Below, one piece after another: positions 15,460 to 24,085 of a stretch of 30,963 bases of DNA. Location: positions 1-30,963 of IMG/VR virus record IMGVR_UViG_3300031566_000240; one strand, given 5' to 3'. This DNA is from a virus. The translations under genes and the position numbers were made by a program. Within the stretch, counting starts at the first letter, position 1; each line of letters opens with the position of its first letter. The notes under the pieces were generated by a model that was not told the origin of the DNA, did no database searches, and was given only the letters and a program-made list of their open reading frames with translations.

Positions 15460-17705
15460 TATGGTTTTCCTAAAAAGTCCTTGTAAACCCATGCTCTTAT
15501 TCTAAGGCCGTTATAAATAGGAACAGATCTATCTTGCCTTGTAGAAACATCCATAGAAATATCGGGCAATACACACATAAGCTTCTGGCAGAACTGAGCC
15601 TGGAAACCTGGATGCAGCCCATGTATACCACACCATCCCCTCCATGCTTCATAGAGGTCATTAACATCTGCCGTACCATTGCCTATCTCACAACATTCAT
15701 TTATGAATGAAGAAGCCGGAGTAGTAACAGCCCTAAACTCATTTATAATAGGTTCCGATGATGTTGGTATGATCAAATCTTTTTCTTCTCTGAGATCTCG
15801 TAAGCCATCTAAGGCCCACATACATATTCCTTGGGCCTCGGCTTGAATTTTACGTTTTAGGCTTCTATCCTCTCGGCCCACATAAGAATTTGGAAAGTGC
15901 AAAAGGGCAAGCCGTGATTCAAGAGCCTGGGCATGATCAGGCAAAGATGGTAGCACGTTGACAGCTATAGTGAATCGGCATTTTAACTGGATATTTGGGA
16001 GTGCGGCCAGGCATTTTCTATTTATACTAACCGGATCTCTACCAGTTATGGCTAAGATTCTTTCCAATGCCTGTCCCGCGTCCACACGCCTTGAAATTCT
16101 GGCATCGCTAAGGAGTGCGGCCAGCTTACCTATAAGTGGTTGTAGCCCAAAGGGACCACAGATTTCGGCAAAGCTTATGGAAGCGACTTGTTCAGACCCA
16201 AGCATAGCTGTCAGGGCCGATATAACAGTCCCTTTACCTGAACGTGGTCGACCCACAAACACCATTAGCCTTTCCAAACCCATATCAGGTACGAGGTTAT
16301 ACCCAAACCACTGTTGAAGAAGTCTTATGCGTTCTGGATCTTTGTTGAAAACGTCGTTAAGAAAATTTAACCATACTTCAGGCTTCTTGGCCTTTTCCCA
16401 GGGATAAGGCAAAGCCGTAAAACTAAAGTATTTTGGGGTTGGGGGCTTTAGGATATTGTGGTTACATTCCAATATACCATTTTCAAATACTATAAGATCA
16501 ACCGGATCAAAGTTTTCTTTATCATCAAGCCATACCGGAGGATCTTCTCCTATCGGACACCATTGACAACAGGCATCCAATATGTCACTTACTTTGGAAC
16601 GAGTGGGTTTATATGGAGTTATGGTAATGCCGCCTTTTGCGTCTGTCCTTGGATATTTTTTATCTTCAAGAAACCTGTATACATCACCCCGCACTCGTTC
16701 AATGAGAAGCTGAATGTATTTATTGCCGTTGTATTCTACCCACTGGCCTTTCCAATTTCGTAGCATACATTGGTCAATAAGATTATACTTGTTCTTTAGA
16801 TATACTTTAGCAATATCAGCAGCTACGTCACTTGGCAAAATATCGGGATCTATCTCCGTGTCACTGTGTTGGTCCACGTATTTGAGAAGGGTTTCGAGTT
16901 TAAGCTCCCCTCTATTTTTCCAGTCCCGAAGATCCTTAAAACCTTCCAGTGGTAGTATCTTATTAACTTTTGGACAAACGGATTTGAGCGTTTGGAAAGC
17001 TGCCTCCATTCCTTCCTTGCCTGCACCGGAATCATTTTCTCCAACAACAATAATGTTTCTACCGGCACATACTTTCGCCAGAAGATCCATTTTACCCTGT
17101 GCAGAGGGTCTGCCTACAGCAACAAAACCCATTTCCATAGCAGCAATAACATCCGAGTGACCCTCGACCACAATGACCGGATATTCTGATACTGGCAGCA
17201 ATCCTCTTGTGGTGTTAGCCATTGACCGGGCTTGATCGAGAATATGGAGAAACCCCGCTGCCCCAGGTATGGGTTTGACTGATCCATCTCGAACTTTGGT
17301 ACATAATACGGCGGCGGGATTTCCTGGAGATTCACTTGATACCATGCAGTATTTAATCCTTTGACAAATAGGACATGGCCGATCCTTAGTTGTTCTGGTC
17401 CAGTTATGTTTTCCTGGGGCATAACGCTTTTCTCCTCTTTCATAATTTTGGTTTAGGTAATAGGCAAGACCCCGGTTAGAACCTGTTTCCATGAACTTTT
17501 TGCCGTCTATGCCGCGATAAACAATTCCTATAATCTTGCCTTTTTCATCGCGTTCTGCAAATGCCCAAGACTGATAACGCGGGCAGAAGCCGACACCTAA
17601 TTTATCAATATAAATGGGATCAAGCTGGAGATCTTTCGCCAATACATCCAACATAGCCGATGAAACATTGGTGCAGTAAGTCTCAAAAAGTAAGGCTAAG
17701 TCCAT
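15459..17705 (-). CDS. Phage primase-helicase: zinc module, TOPRIM, SF3 (D5-like) helicase (748 aa)
   Basis: I start at ATG 17705, which has GGAG 9 nt upstream; an earlier in-frame start would run through a hairpin. Cysteines 111, 114, 120 and 135 form a zinc-ribbon-like module. A TOPRIM domain lies at about 177-250, with VVEGHSD (E181) and GENDSG (D222). A D5_N-type region is followed by Walker A GRPRSGKGT (about 485-493) of an SF3 helicase. It would prime and unwind at the replication fork, working with the split polymerase upstream in the same operon. The C-terminus (LYEAWRGWCGIHG) is a winged-helix-like end. Confidence 0.9.
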   Translation of the reverse strand: MDLALLFETYCTNVSSAMLDVLAKDLQLDPIYIDKLGVGFCPRYQSWAFAERDEKGKIIGIVYRGIDGKKFMETGSNRGLAYYLNQNYERGEKRYAPGKHNWTRTTKDRPCPICQRIKYCMVSSESPGNPAAVLCTKVRDGSVKPIPGAAGFLHILDQARSMANTTRGLLPVSEYPVIVVEGHSDVIAAMEMGFVAVGRPSAQGKMDLLAKVCAGRNIIVVGENDSGAGKEGMEAAFQTLKSVCPKVNKILPLEGFKDLRDWKNRGELKLETLLKYVDQHSDTEIDPDILPSDVAADIAKVYLKNKYNLIDQCMLRNWKGQWVEYNGNKYIQLLIERVRGDVYRFLEDKKYPRTDAKGGITITPYKPTRSKVSDILDACCQWCPIGEDPPVWLDDKENFDPVDLIVFENGILECNHNILKPPTPKYFSFTALPYPWEKAKKPEVWLNFLNDVFNKDPERIRLLQQWFGYNLVPDMGLERLMVFVGRPRSGKGTVISALTAMLGSEQVASISFAEICGPFGLQPLIGKLAALLSDARISRRVDAGQALERILAITGRDPVSINRKCLAALPNIQLKCRFTIAVNVLPSLPDHAQALESRLALLHFPNSYVGREDRSLKRKIQAEAQGICMWALDGLRDLREEKDLIIPTSSEPIINEFRAVTTPASSFINECCEIGNGTADVNDLYEAWRGWCGIHGLHPGFQAQFCQKLMCVLPDISMDVSTRQDRSVPIYNGLRIRAWVYKDFLGKP

Positions 17706-17721
17706 ACAAATATCTCCAAAA

Positions 17722-17751
17722 GGCCGGTAGCGGCTGGTCCCACTACCGGCC
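17722..17751 (-). promoter_or_regulatory. Intercistronic hairpin (9-bp stem GGCCGGTAG / CTACCGGCC)
   Basis: The arms 17722-17730 and 17743-17751 pair perfectly with a 12-nt loop, in the 72-nt gap between the SSB-like gene and the primase gene. No T-run follows, so attenuation, mRNA processing or differential stability is more likely than strong termination. A separate palindrome lies at 17756-17767. Confidence 0.6.
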
Positions 17752-17755
17752 ATAA

Positions 17756-17767
17756 TGCCCGCGGGCA
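17756..17767. repeat. 12-bp perfect palindrome TGCCCGCGGGCA
   Basis: A perfect palindrome between the SSB-like gene stop and the primase hairpin. It could be an operator or protein-binding site, or part of a composite RNA structure with the neighbouring hairpin. There is no further evidence for a specific protein. Confidence 0.5.
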
Positions 17768-17777
17768 CAAGGGACTG

Positions 17778-18593
17778 TTAGAACTTTATTTTGTTGACTG
17801 CTTCTACAGTAGCTTCGGCTATTCTGCCCCACTCTACGGGTGAAATATTTTTGTCATTGTCTTGCCCAGGACAGATAATTCCAATGGCTCTGGTCCATTC
17901 CTCTGCCCTTAGTGCATCATCGTAGCCCTCAGTTTTTTCAACTGTATATTCCCATGCCAGTTGCTTTGACATTGCTTTGGTCTTTTTGGGAGTAGCGAGG
18001 ACTGGAGGCTTGGTAACAGGAGCAGGCGGTGTCTCAGTTGGTACTGTGGGTTCTGGCGGAGTCGAAGCCGGGACAGTAGCCTCAGACTTTACTATAGCCT
18101 TTTTTCCTTTAGCCGGTGCTTTGGCAGCTTGAACTTTACCACCAGTGAGAAACTTAGACCACTTCTTGTCAAGATTCTTTAGCCCCTCAGAATCGAACTT
18201 CTTTACAGCACGGCCAGGGACAGCATCATATTCATCTATCCAGTTGACCTTGATCTGTGGCTTTCCCTCATATACAGATTCTTCAACCCTAAACTGTACC
18301 GGAGTTTCAGCATATTGCCCATCGTTAAGTTCGGCAAAAGAATTGCCTGACCAACCAAAAACCTTTTTGATCTGCTCACAGTTTAGAGTGGCCTGGCCCT
18401 TGCTGTCATATAAAACCAGATAGGCTGTGATTTCAGGGTCACCTTCTACCGCATACCATTGCTGATCTTCTGGATCCCAAACTTCCTGTGCAAATAATGA
18501 CACACAGAATTGAGGAAACCCATTTCTTGTTTCATTGACGCCCCAATCTGTAGGGGCACCACGATAATTTGCAGCTTGTGTAATTAAACCCAT
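17778..18593 (-). CDS. SSB-like / recombination accessory protein (271 aa)
   Basis: The start has AGGAG 7 nt upstream. Residues 1-155 form a compact beta-rich domain (YRGAPTDWGVNETRNG, PEITAYLVLYDSKGQATLNC, PQIKVNWIDEYDA). A Lys/Ala and then Pro/Thr-rich linker (about 155-205) follows, and a small helical C-terminal domain (LAWEYTVEKTEGYDDALRAE). Such proteins sit beside phage Sak4-like ATPases and are usually ssDNA-binding or DUF669-like. Here the assignment rests on context and domain shape, not on a diagnostic motif. Confidence 0.6.
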   Translation of the reverse strand: MGLITQAANYRGAPTDWGVNETRNGFPQFCVSLFAQEVWDPEDQQWYAVEGDPEITAYLVLYDSKGQATLNCEQIKKVFGWSGNSFAELNDGQYAETPVQFRVEESVYEGKPQIKVNWIDEYDAVPGRAVKKFDSEGLKNLDKKWSKFLTGGKVQAAKAPAKGKKAIVKSEATVPASTPPEPTVPTETPPAPVTKPPVLATPKKTKAMSKQLAWEYTVEKTEGYDDALRAEEWTRAIGIICPGQDNDKNISPVEWGRIAEATVEAVNKIKF

Positions 18594-18611
18594 ACATTTT
18601 CTCCTATTGAA

Positions 18612-18794
18612 TTATCGAACTCTAAAGTATACTTTTACGGGTGTTACTTGTGATTCTTCAAAAAGGTCAATTTCTCCAGTTGCCAAATGAACAGCACTTT
18701 CTCCACCTGAATCTTTGATATACAGTTTTCTTTTGTGCCTAAAATACTGTCCAGTTTTAAGTTCTTCAAACTTTACTTTCTTTTGTCTTGCCAT
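18612..18794 (-). CDS. Small conserved-looking phage protein (60 aa)
   Basis: The start has AAGGA 8 nt upstream, inside the end of the SEC-C gene (29-nt overlap). The sequence [20 protein letters not shown] then [12 protein letters not shown] reads as a compact five-stranded beta barrel. I recall similar 60-70 residue proteins in phage early regions ('F.dLk.G..F...g.ly.K...aVnL.tGe'). Function unknown. Confidence 0.6.
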   Translation of the reverse strand: MARQKKVKFEELKTGQYFRHKRKLYIKDSGGESAVHLATGEIDLFEESQVTPVKVYFRVR

Positions 18795-18960
18795 CTGTTT
18801 TTTCCTTATAAATTTTCTGTATTTCTTCAGCTATTAACACTTCCATTATCTTACGGGCAGCATCCTCCACTAAAGCTTGTTTAATTGGATCACCATGACA
18901 CTTTTTATACTTCAGCCCGCTTCCACACGGACATTTAGCATTTCTCGGAATCTTACCCAT
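18766..18960 (-). CDS. SEC-C motif protein (64 aa)
   Basis: Residues 3-22 contain [18 protein letters not shown], the SEC-C zinc motif (CxCGSGxKYKKCH) known from the SecA C-terminus and many small proteins. The rest is a helix ([19 protein letters not shown]) and a charged tail. AGGGG precedes the start. In SecA this motif binds zinc and SecB; in a phage early operon its partner is unknown, perhaps the adjacent ATPase or a host chaperone. Confidence 0.8.
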   Translation of the reverse strand: MGKIPRNAKCPCGSGLKYKKCHGDPIKQALVEDAARKIMEVLIAEEIQKIYKEKTDGKTKESKV

Positions 18961-19789
18961 TGTAATTATCCCCTAACAAAAATCTCCAAAGGCTATCATC
19001 TTGTGGTGTGTCAAACGAAATAACGGGTTTTCGGAGTGTCCGAGATTTGGCATAAAAATGAACATCCCCATCGGCAAAAATAACCCTGGTAGTATCGCCA
19101 GTAGCCTTACGTTCCTTGACCTGAAACTGCTGGTAGCCGATATGGAATATATGATCAGCCCACTCTGCAACCTGGGCCATATTGCTTGGTTTTCCGTTGT
19201 AAAGTCTTGGACCATATTTCAGATAATCCTCACCACCAGGATACGGTATCTTGTGGCTGTCAGCCTGGCAAATAAGGATAACGTGCTTGCCCATTCGTTT
19301 TAGGCCGTCAAGATCCTGGAGTATACGCGAGAAAGCATCATACAAATGCTTGTAACCTTCATTCCATCCGTATGCTTTCAAATTAGTAACTGGCTGGCCC
19401 TTAGAATTTGGTACGTGTGAAAATAACCAGGGTTCAGCAAGCATTTCCAAATAGGTTGCGGTATCAATGCACACGCCCTTAGCATCATCAAATAGAGCTA
19501 TCTGCTGTAAAGCATCACGGACATCTTGATAAGACTTTACTTCAGGCACATAAAGAAGATCCTCGCTGGTAATCGGGTTTTTTATCTTGGACCCGCCATC
19601 GTCCAAACCGATAAATACCATCCCTGTCATTTGGGCAACAAGGGTAGTTTTACCCATACCGGAATCGGCATAAACAACAACCTTTTCCCCTTCTTTTTCA
19701 CCACTCCAGCGTTTTACCGAGAATGTTTTCTTTGGCTTCGGCGGCATTGGTGGTGGTCCAGCGGATTTTTTAATAGGTAACTTTCCCAT
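18953..19789 (-). CDS. RecA-fold ATPase, Sak4-like recombinase (278 aa)
   Basis: AGGAG precedes the start. A Pro-rich N-terminal tail ([10 protein letters not shown]) leads to Walker [11 protein letters not shown] (K47, T48), with Ala in place of the first Gly. Walker B is [10 protein letters not shown] (D109), followed by HVILICQAD. The lack of a large helicase or lid domain and the company of an SSB-like protein and a Cas4/RecB nuclease fit the AAA_24/Sak4 single-strand annealing recombinases of phages. It probably promotes annealing or recombination during replication. Confidence 0.8.
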   Translation of the reverse strand: MGKLPIKKSAGPPPMPPKPKKTFSVKRWSGEKEGEKVVVYADSGMGKTTLVAQMTGMVFIGLDDGGSKIKNPITSEDLLYVPEVKSYQDVRDALQQIALFDDAKGVCIDTATYLEMLAEPWLFSHVPNSKGQPVTNLKAYGWNEGYKHLYDAFSRILQDLDGLKRMGKHVILICQADSHKIPYPGGEDYLKYGPRLYNGKPSNMAQVAEWADHIFHIGYQQFQVKERKATGDTTRVIFADGDVHFYAKSRTLRKPVISFDTPQDDSLWRFLLGDNYNG

Positions 19790-19792
19790 ATT

Positions 19793-20986
19793 TTACTCCT
19801 GAATAGAATGTTCTTGTCTGAATATTATTTCAAAACCATCCGGGGGATTATTTGGATCTACTGCCACATCATAGTAGCAAATAGGAACATAGGGACATCT
19901 AAAGGTTGCCTCACACTGAGTATCATTCTGCCACCACAGGCCGCGTTTTTCCATAGCCCTTGCAACCTGGTAGATGTTATACATTTCCTGCTCAAACTTA
20001 TCCAATTTATCATCTATTGTTGAGACTTCCCTGCGGGCAAAATAATACTCAGGTCGTGATGCTATATCTGAATATAACCTGGCCCCAAACATATCAGGCG
20101 TTTCCCGGATAGCAAAGGTTCCTTCTTTAGCTCCAGGTTCTATTTCGGCAGCTACGCCATTTATTCGTATTAGATTATCATCAACCTTAAATGGCATCCC
20201 ACAATATAAACCATCAGTTACAAACTTTTTGCTGTCGGCCTGGGTAAGTTTCTTTGGCCGAATCTGTGGCTTATGCCAAACATCATGGTATACGCCAGTG
20301 ATCAATGGATCTGTGGCCGATAGACAGTCCAGCTTACCTTGTGTTTGATACACCCTACCAGCATACGGATATAGATTAAACTGAGGATCGAGCCTGAGAT
20401 GTTGCCAATATAATGAATCCGATTCAATGCTTTTGCTGGTAGACTTATGCTCCATCAGTCTAATCACGCCATTTGATAGCCGCACAATCTTGTCGATCTT
20501 TCCCAAAACTATAACATCAGGAAGCGTAGCCCCGGTGAGAGGATTACATAATTTTAACCGGAACGGAATTTCAGTATCAATGACTTCGATCTCATCATCT
20601 TCCCAATATTTCTGATAGGCCAAAAAGCTATAGTAGAGGATATTGCGTTCCACTTCCCATTCATCAGTTGATTTATTGATTGGGCATGTTTCATACGCTG
20701 CATTGAGATACCTGGTGACAGCCTCAACAGGATCAGGCATAGCACCTGTACCATCACAGATAGGACATTTTCCGTGCCCCCCACCACCAGCACAATTTGG
20801 GCACATAGCCCCCTCTGGAGTGTTGCCAATCTCCAGAACACTATGCCAATTACTTCCCATTCGCAGGGCATCCGTTTCTTCAATGGGCCGCAGGCCCATA
20901 ACGTATGCGTATTTGCACCGCATGGGACATGCCTTGAAACATTTCAACCAGGATGCAGACAATCGCCATTCATCTCTTTGGGTCAT
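19793..20986 (-). CDS. Cas4/RecB-like PD-(D/E)XK nuclease with Fe-S cysteines and an inserted DnaJ-type zinc knuckle (397 aa)
   Basis: Nuclease core: H48 in MGSNWHSVLE, D165 in GKID, E179-x-K181 in LMEHKS, and Q202. Cysteines near both ends (C16, C20 or C24, with C358, C364, C370) fit the Fe-S cluster of Cas4/AddB-type nucleases. Residues 62-81 carry CPNCAGGGGHGKCPICDGTG, a DnaJ-like CxxC...CxxC zinc knuckle between motif I and the core. It likely resects DNA ends for the adjacent Sak4-like annealer. The start ATG overlaps the VRR-NUC stop (ATGA). Confidence 0.85.
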   Translation of the reverse strand: MTQRDEWRLSASWLKCFKACPMRCKYAYVMGLRPIEETDALRMGSNWHSVLEIGNTPEGAMCPNCAGGGGHGKCPICDGTGAMPDPVEAVTRYLNAAYETCPINKSTDEWEVERNILYYSFLAYQKYWEDDEIEVIDTEIPFRLKLCNPLTGATLPDVIVLGKIDKIVRLSNGVIRLMEHKSTSKSIESDSLYWQHLRLDPQFNLYPYAGRVYQTQGKLDCLSATDPLITGVYHDVWHKPQIRPKKLTQADSKKFVTDGLYCGMPFKVDDNLIRINGVAAEIEPGAKEGTFAIRETPDMFGARLYSDIASRPEYYFARREVSTIDDKLDKFEQEMYNIYQVARAMEKRGLWWQNDTQCEATFRCPYVPICYYDVAVDPNNPPDGFEIIFRQEHSIQE

Positions 20987-21597
20987 TCTATTATCCTCAA
21001 TTCAATTAGCTTAGTTCTGAGTTCATCTGCCGAATGAACAAGCAGGTATACGCCATTATTTGCTTCTATATTAGCCTGAAACCATTCTTGATCCGGGCTT
21101 TGCTTGCCGCCTACTCTACGCTTTACTTCAATAGCCAGGAATTTGCCATCAGGACAAATGCCAATAATGTCTGAAGATCCTTTGGTCCCAAAGCCGATAT
21201 ATCTTGATCCCATTTGAAATACGCCAGTATTATTACGCCAGGCGAATATGCCAACTTTTTTTAGAAACGCTTTACACTCTTTAAGTACAGTCGCTTCGAG
21301 ATCTTTTTTGGGCTTTCTTGGTTTTCGTTCTGGAATTTTGGGCGTAACATCCAGTTGAGGATCAAATGTCACTTCAAGAGCAAGGGCATCTGGACTAAAA
21401 TTGAGCTTTTGTGCTGCCATTTTCCAGCCAGCTTCCCATAGTTTATATGCTTCTGTTCCTGGACGATATGGATTTGGTATTGCAAGTGTTGATTCAGGAT
21501 TATATGCTTTACCACCCTCGGCCATGATAGCGAATTTCTTTGCTTGCTTTTGTAGTTTAGCCTTTTCTATTAGGATATTTTGCCGTCTATTTCTCAT
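20983..21597 (-). CDS. VRR-NUC nuclease with N-terminal RMF-like segment (204 aa)
   Basis: The C-terminal half (about 100-204) is a VRR-NUC domain: helix around E101, GSSDIIGICPDGKFLAIEVK with D143, E157 and K159, and Q170. The family cuts structured DNA such as Holliday junctions and flaps. The N-terminal half contains NPYRPGTEAYKLWEAGWKMA (42-61), which resembles the ribosome-modulation-factor/phage RMF-like motif, then a basic linker (ERKPRKPKKD). It overlaps the polymerase palm gene by 11 nt and the next gene by 4 nt, so it is part of the replication operon. Confidence 0.8.
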   Translation of the reverse strand: MRNRRQNILIEKAKLQKQAKKFAIMAEGGKAYNPESTLAIPNPYRPGTEAYKLWEAGWKMAAQKLNFSPDALALEVTFDPQLDVTPKIPERKPRKPKKDLEATVLKECKAFLKKVGIFAWRNNTGVFQMGSRYIGFGTKGSSDIIGICPDGKFLAIEVKRRVGGKQSPDQEWFQANIEANNGVYLLVHSADELRTKLIELRIIE

Positions 21598-22462
21598 ATT
21601 TCTTTCCCGTTGCTATTTCAACATCTACTGGTAATCCCGCTGCCCACTCCGGTACAGACTTCATTATCTGTTCTACAATCATAGAAGTAAGCAATATATC
21701 TTTATCGGGTACAATACATACCACTTCATCGTGGACATGGAGCACAATAGGTATGCCCTGTTTTTCTATTTCCAATATCCACCACCCCAACAGGTCACGG
21801 GCTATGGCCTGGATTATGTTCTCCACCAGGCTACCACCCCACAGTGCTCCATAATGCCACCGGATTTCAGATCTATTGAGGGTCCGTTTGAGCCGGGCGT
21901 GGCGGTATCTGAGGCATCGACCCGATGGAAGTTGGATTATGGCTGTTCCATCTTCATTCCAAAAAGTAAGCAATGTTTTGGCTACCCATCCTTCAGACAC
22001 AAAGTCACTACCGTAAGCCATTACTTTATCTGGATATTTCAACACCCACTTAAAACACTTTTCAACCGTATTCCATAGTTTAGGGATTCTGGCATACTTA
22101 CTACGATACGTATCTATAATATACTTTATGAATGGAAGATTATATTGCCCAGATTCAAATAGGGGTCTAAGTGCATCATTCTCCAGACATCGAGAATAAA
22201 ATTTGTCAGCACCCATCCCGTATCCTGCACCAAGTATGGCATCTTTTCCAAATCCACGCCGCAACTTCAGCAGCTTCGCAACAGGCTCAGGATCAGTTTC
22301 ATTCGGCTTGTGAATATGACATTTGAATAATTCTGCTGCAAGGGTAGAATATATATCTTCATTGTTGGCAAAGCCCTGGGTAAGATCATCTTGACCGGCT
22401 AACCATGCCAATGCCCTTGCTTCAATCTGAGCAGAATCAGCTATGATCATAGATTCATTCAT
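21587..22462 (-). CDS. polA: Family A DNA polymerase, C-terminal polypeptide: palm and fingers (291 aa)
   Basis: Motif A IIADSAQIEAR (D9), motif B around RGFGKDAILGAGYG (R69, K73, Y81) and motif C HVHDEVV (H244, D245, E246) are all present, so the catalytic metal ligands are intact. The protein lacks exonuclease, thumb and the TGRWSG segment, which lie in the separate upstream polypeptide. The start overlaps that gene's stop as ATGA, so the two chains should be made in similar amounts and are expected to assemble. The gene name refers to family, not to host orthology. Confidence 0.85.
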   Translation of the reverse strand: MNESMIIADSAQIEARALAWLAGQDDLTQGFANNEDIYSTLAAELFKCHIHKPNETDPEPVAKLLKLRRGFGKDAILGAGYGMGADKFYSRCLENDALRPLFESGQYNLPFIKYIIDTYRSKYARIPKLWNTVEKCFKWVLKYPDKVMAYGSDFVSEGWVAKTLLTFWNEDGTAIIQLPSGRCLRYRHARLKRTLNRSEIRWHYGALWGGSLVENIIQAIARDLLGWWILEIEKQGIPIVLHVHDEVVCIVPDKDILLTSMIVEQIMKSVPEWAAGLPVDVEIATGKKYEK

Positions 22463-23616
22463 TCGGTTATTATCAACTCCCGTATTTGCCCGATCAATGG
22501 ATGCAATGCTCTCATTCTACCCCGGCCACCAAAGTTTTGCGGATTTATGCCTTGGGTTCCACTCCAACGGCCCGTATGTCCACCATAATAATATAGAGGT
22601 ATCCGCAGTTTACCTCCAGAGGCTTTGGCTTGGGCAACCATAGACTTGATACGTTTTATATGATTGGGCCAGGAACTTATGGCCTGTTTTGCTATTGCTA
22701 ATTGTCTAACCTCTGGATTCTTATGCTGGAGAAGATACTTCATTCCATCATCATTCTGTGCCAGGGCCGGTATTTTTCCAGGACCAGTGATCGGGATCAT
22801 GTTTTTAGTAGGTTCGCCTGGTTTTACTGGTAATAGTTCCTTGCCCAAAGCCTCTTGAATTATCCTGGCGAACGAAATGTCACCCGATATATCTTCAGCC
22901 GTATGCCCTGTAGCTTCGACAGCAGCATCCAATTCTGCTTGCATTTGTTCTATTAGTTCTTTGGCTTTAGCATAATCTAATGTCAACCGGGGTTCAAGAT
23001 ACATTTTCAGAGTATGCCGCTGAAGCGGTATTTCAAGTTCTGGATTTGTGAGTAATGGTAGAAACTTTCGGAATAATTCTACTTCTATTTCAATATCATT
23101 GCGACAATACTCAACCATAGCTGCTATATCAATTTCGGCTGTATGCTTACCGAGGAATTGTTTAGTATCACCTTTCGGCTGTAAACCACAGGCAGGAGCT
23201 ACATCCTTCATTTTATGACTCATACGAGCATCATAATATCGCAATAGATTATCAATATCAATAATATACAGTGGTACAATGCCAAAATGGACTTGCATTA
23301 GGGTAATATCAAACATTGCATTTTTGACTACTACAGTACAGCGTTCCAGGTTCTTGCCGTAATTTGTTTGCAATATATTGATCCATTGGCTTATCCTATC
23401 TGCATCTATGAATTGAGAATTAGCGTTGACCGCAGCAAATGGCTGGTGCATTTCAAATATGCCGAAACCGTGTAATTCAAAACGAGGATCGGTCAGGTAT
23501 TCTATCGTTGACATTTTACTAAGGCTGTACTTGCTGTCGAAATACGTTTCAAAATCAATGATCAGGGCCGTTGTGGGCCAATTAACAGATTGTAGAACAT
23601 CTTGCCAGTTCATCAT
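22459..23616 (-). CDS. polA: Family A DNA polymerase, N-terminal polypeptide: 3'-5' exonuclease and thumb (385 aa)
   Basis: The start at 23616 overlaps the stop of the preceding mini-gene (ATGA), which decides it. Exo I IIDFETYF (D21, E23), Exo II VVVKNAMFDITLM and Exo III EYCRNDIEIE give a complete DEDDy proofreading site. After the helical thumb comes GGHTGRWSGTQGINPQNF, the conserved segment just before motif A. The protein then stops at RELIITE, just short of the DxxxIEAR motif A strand carried by the next gene. This is the point where uninterrupted phage polymerases read straight through. Confidence 0.85.
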   Translation of the reverse strand: MMNWQDVLQSVNWPTTALIIDFETYFDSKYSLSKMSTIEYLTDPRFELHGFGIFEMHQPFAAVNANSQFIDADRISQWINILQTNYGKNLERCTVVVKNAMFDITLMQVHFGIVPLYIIDIDNLLRYYDARMSHKMKDVAPACGLQPKGDTKQFLGKHTAEIDIAAMVEYCRNDIEIEVELFRKFLPLLTNPELEIPLQRHTLKMYLEPRLTLDYAKAKELIEQMQAELDAAVEATGHTAEDISGDISFARIIQEALGKELLPVKPGEPTKNMIPITGPGKIPALAQNDDGMKYLLQHKNPEVRQLAIAKQAISSWPNHIKRIKSMVAQAKASGGKLRIPLYYYGGHTGRWSGTQGINPQNFGGRGRMRALHPLIGQIRELIITE

Positions 23617-23792
23617 ATAAAATCTGGACAATCGGCGGGTATAATGTGGTAGGTATAAGAGTTTAAGTGTTCAAACCGCCAAACACATTCTAACCAGCAC
23701 CACCTACCATCTTTAAGTTGAACAGGATACCACGCAAACCATTTTGTTTGCCGGTGTATTTTTTGTTCTTTGTATGTTTTACCCCATATCAT
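23613..23792 (-). CDS. Trp-rich mini-protein (59 aa)
   Basis: The start has a perfect GGAGG 7 nt upstream and overlaps the previous stop (ATGA); the stop overlaps the polymerase start (ATGA). The sequence (QTKWFAWYPVQLKDGRWCWL, then ECVWRFEH) has the WFAWYPV...DGRW.WLE pattern I associate with small phage proteins of unknown function. It is probably a small soluble beta domain. Confidence 0.65.
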   Translation of the reverse strand: MIWGKTYKEQKIHRQTKWFAWYPVQLKDGRWCWLECVWRFEHLNSYTYHIIPADCPDFI

Positions 23793-24085
23793 CTCACATC
23801 CTCCAAGTTCACGGCGTCAAGTTCACTTATAGGTCCATTCTCCAAACGCTTTTTGTTTTCATAAGGATTCATTACAGCATTGTTATACTCATCAAGGGCA
23901 TCAGCTAAAATTGATTTTCCTTCGCTACGGGCCATATAATTATACGCAGGACATGCATATTTAACCCATTCATGCGCTAACTTTGAAATAGCATAGGTAA
24001 TGTCGCCCTTAAATAAGTGTTTATTTAAGATTTCAGCAATCGCTTTATCAATATCAACTCTACGTTCAGGGTCTATGTACGGCAT
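23789..24085 (-). CDS. DUF6899-like phage protein (98 aa)
   Basis: It begins MPYIDPERRVDIDKAIAEIL and ends near NPYENKKRLENGPI. This is the layout of the small phage family I know as DUF6899 (MPYI..R...., GDITYAISKL, PYE..K...NG). It is helical and soluble. The start overlaps the previous stop (TAATG) and the stop overlaps the next start (ATGA). The role is unknown; it is usually found among early genes. Confidence 0.65.
   Translation of the reverse strand: MPYIDPERRVDIDKAIAEILNKHLFKGDITYAISKLAHEWVKYACPAYNYMARSEGKSILADALDEYNNAVMNPYENKKRLENGPISELDAVNLEDVR

Noticed and set aside
22451-22465. GAATGAATGAAT repeat at the polymerase split as a phase-variation switch
   Set aside because: A TGA in the first frame remains directly after GAA whatever the number of units, so changing the copy number does not fuse the two frames.
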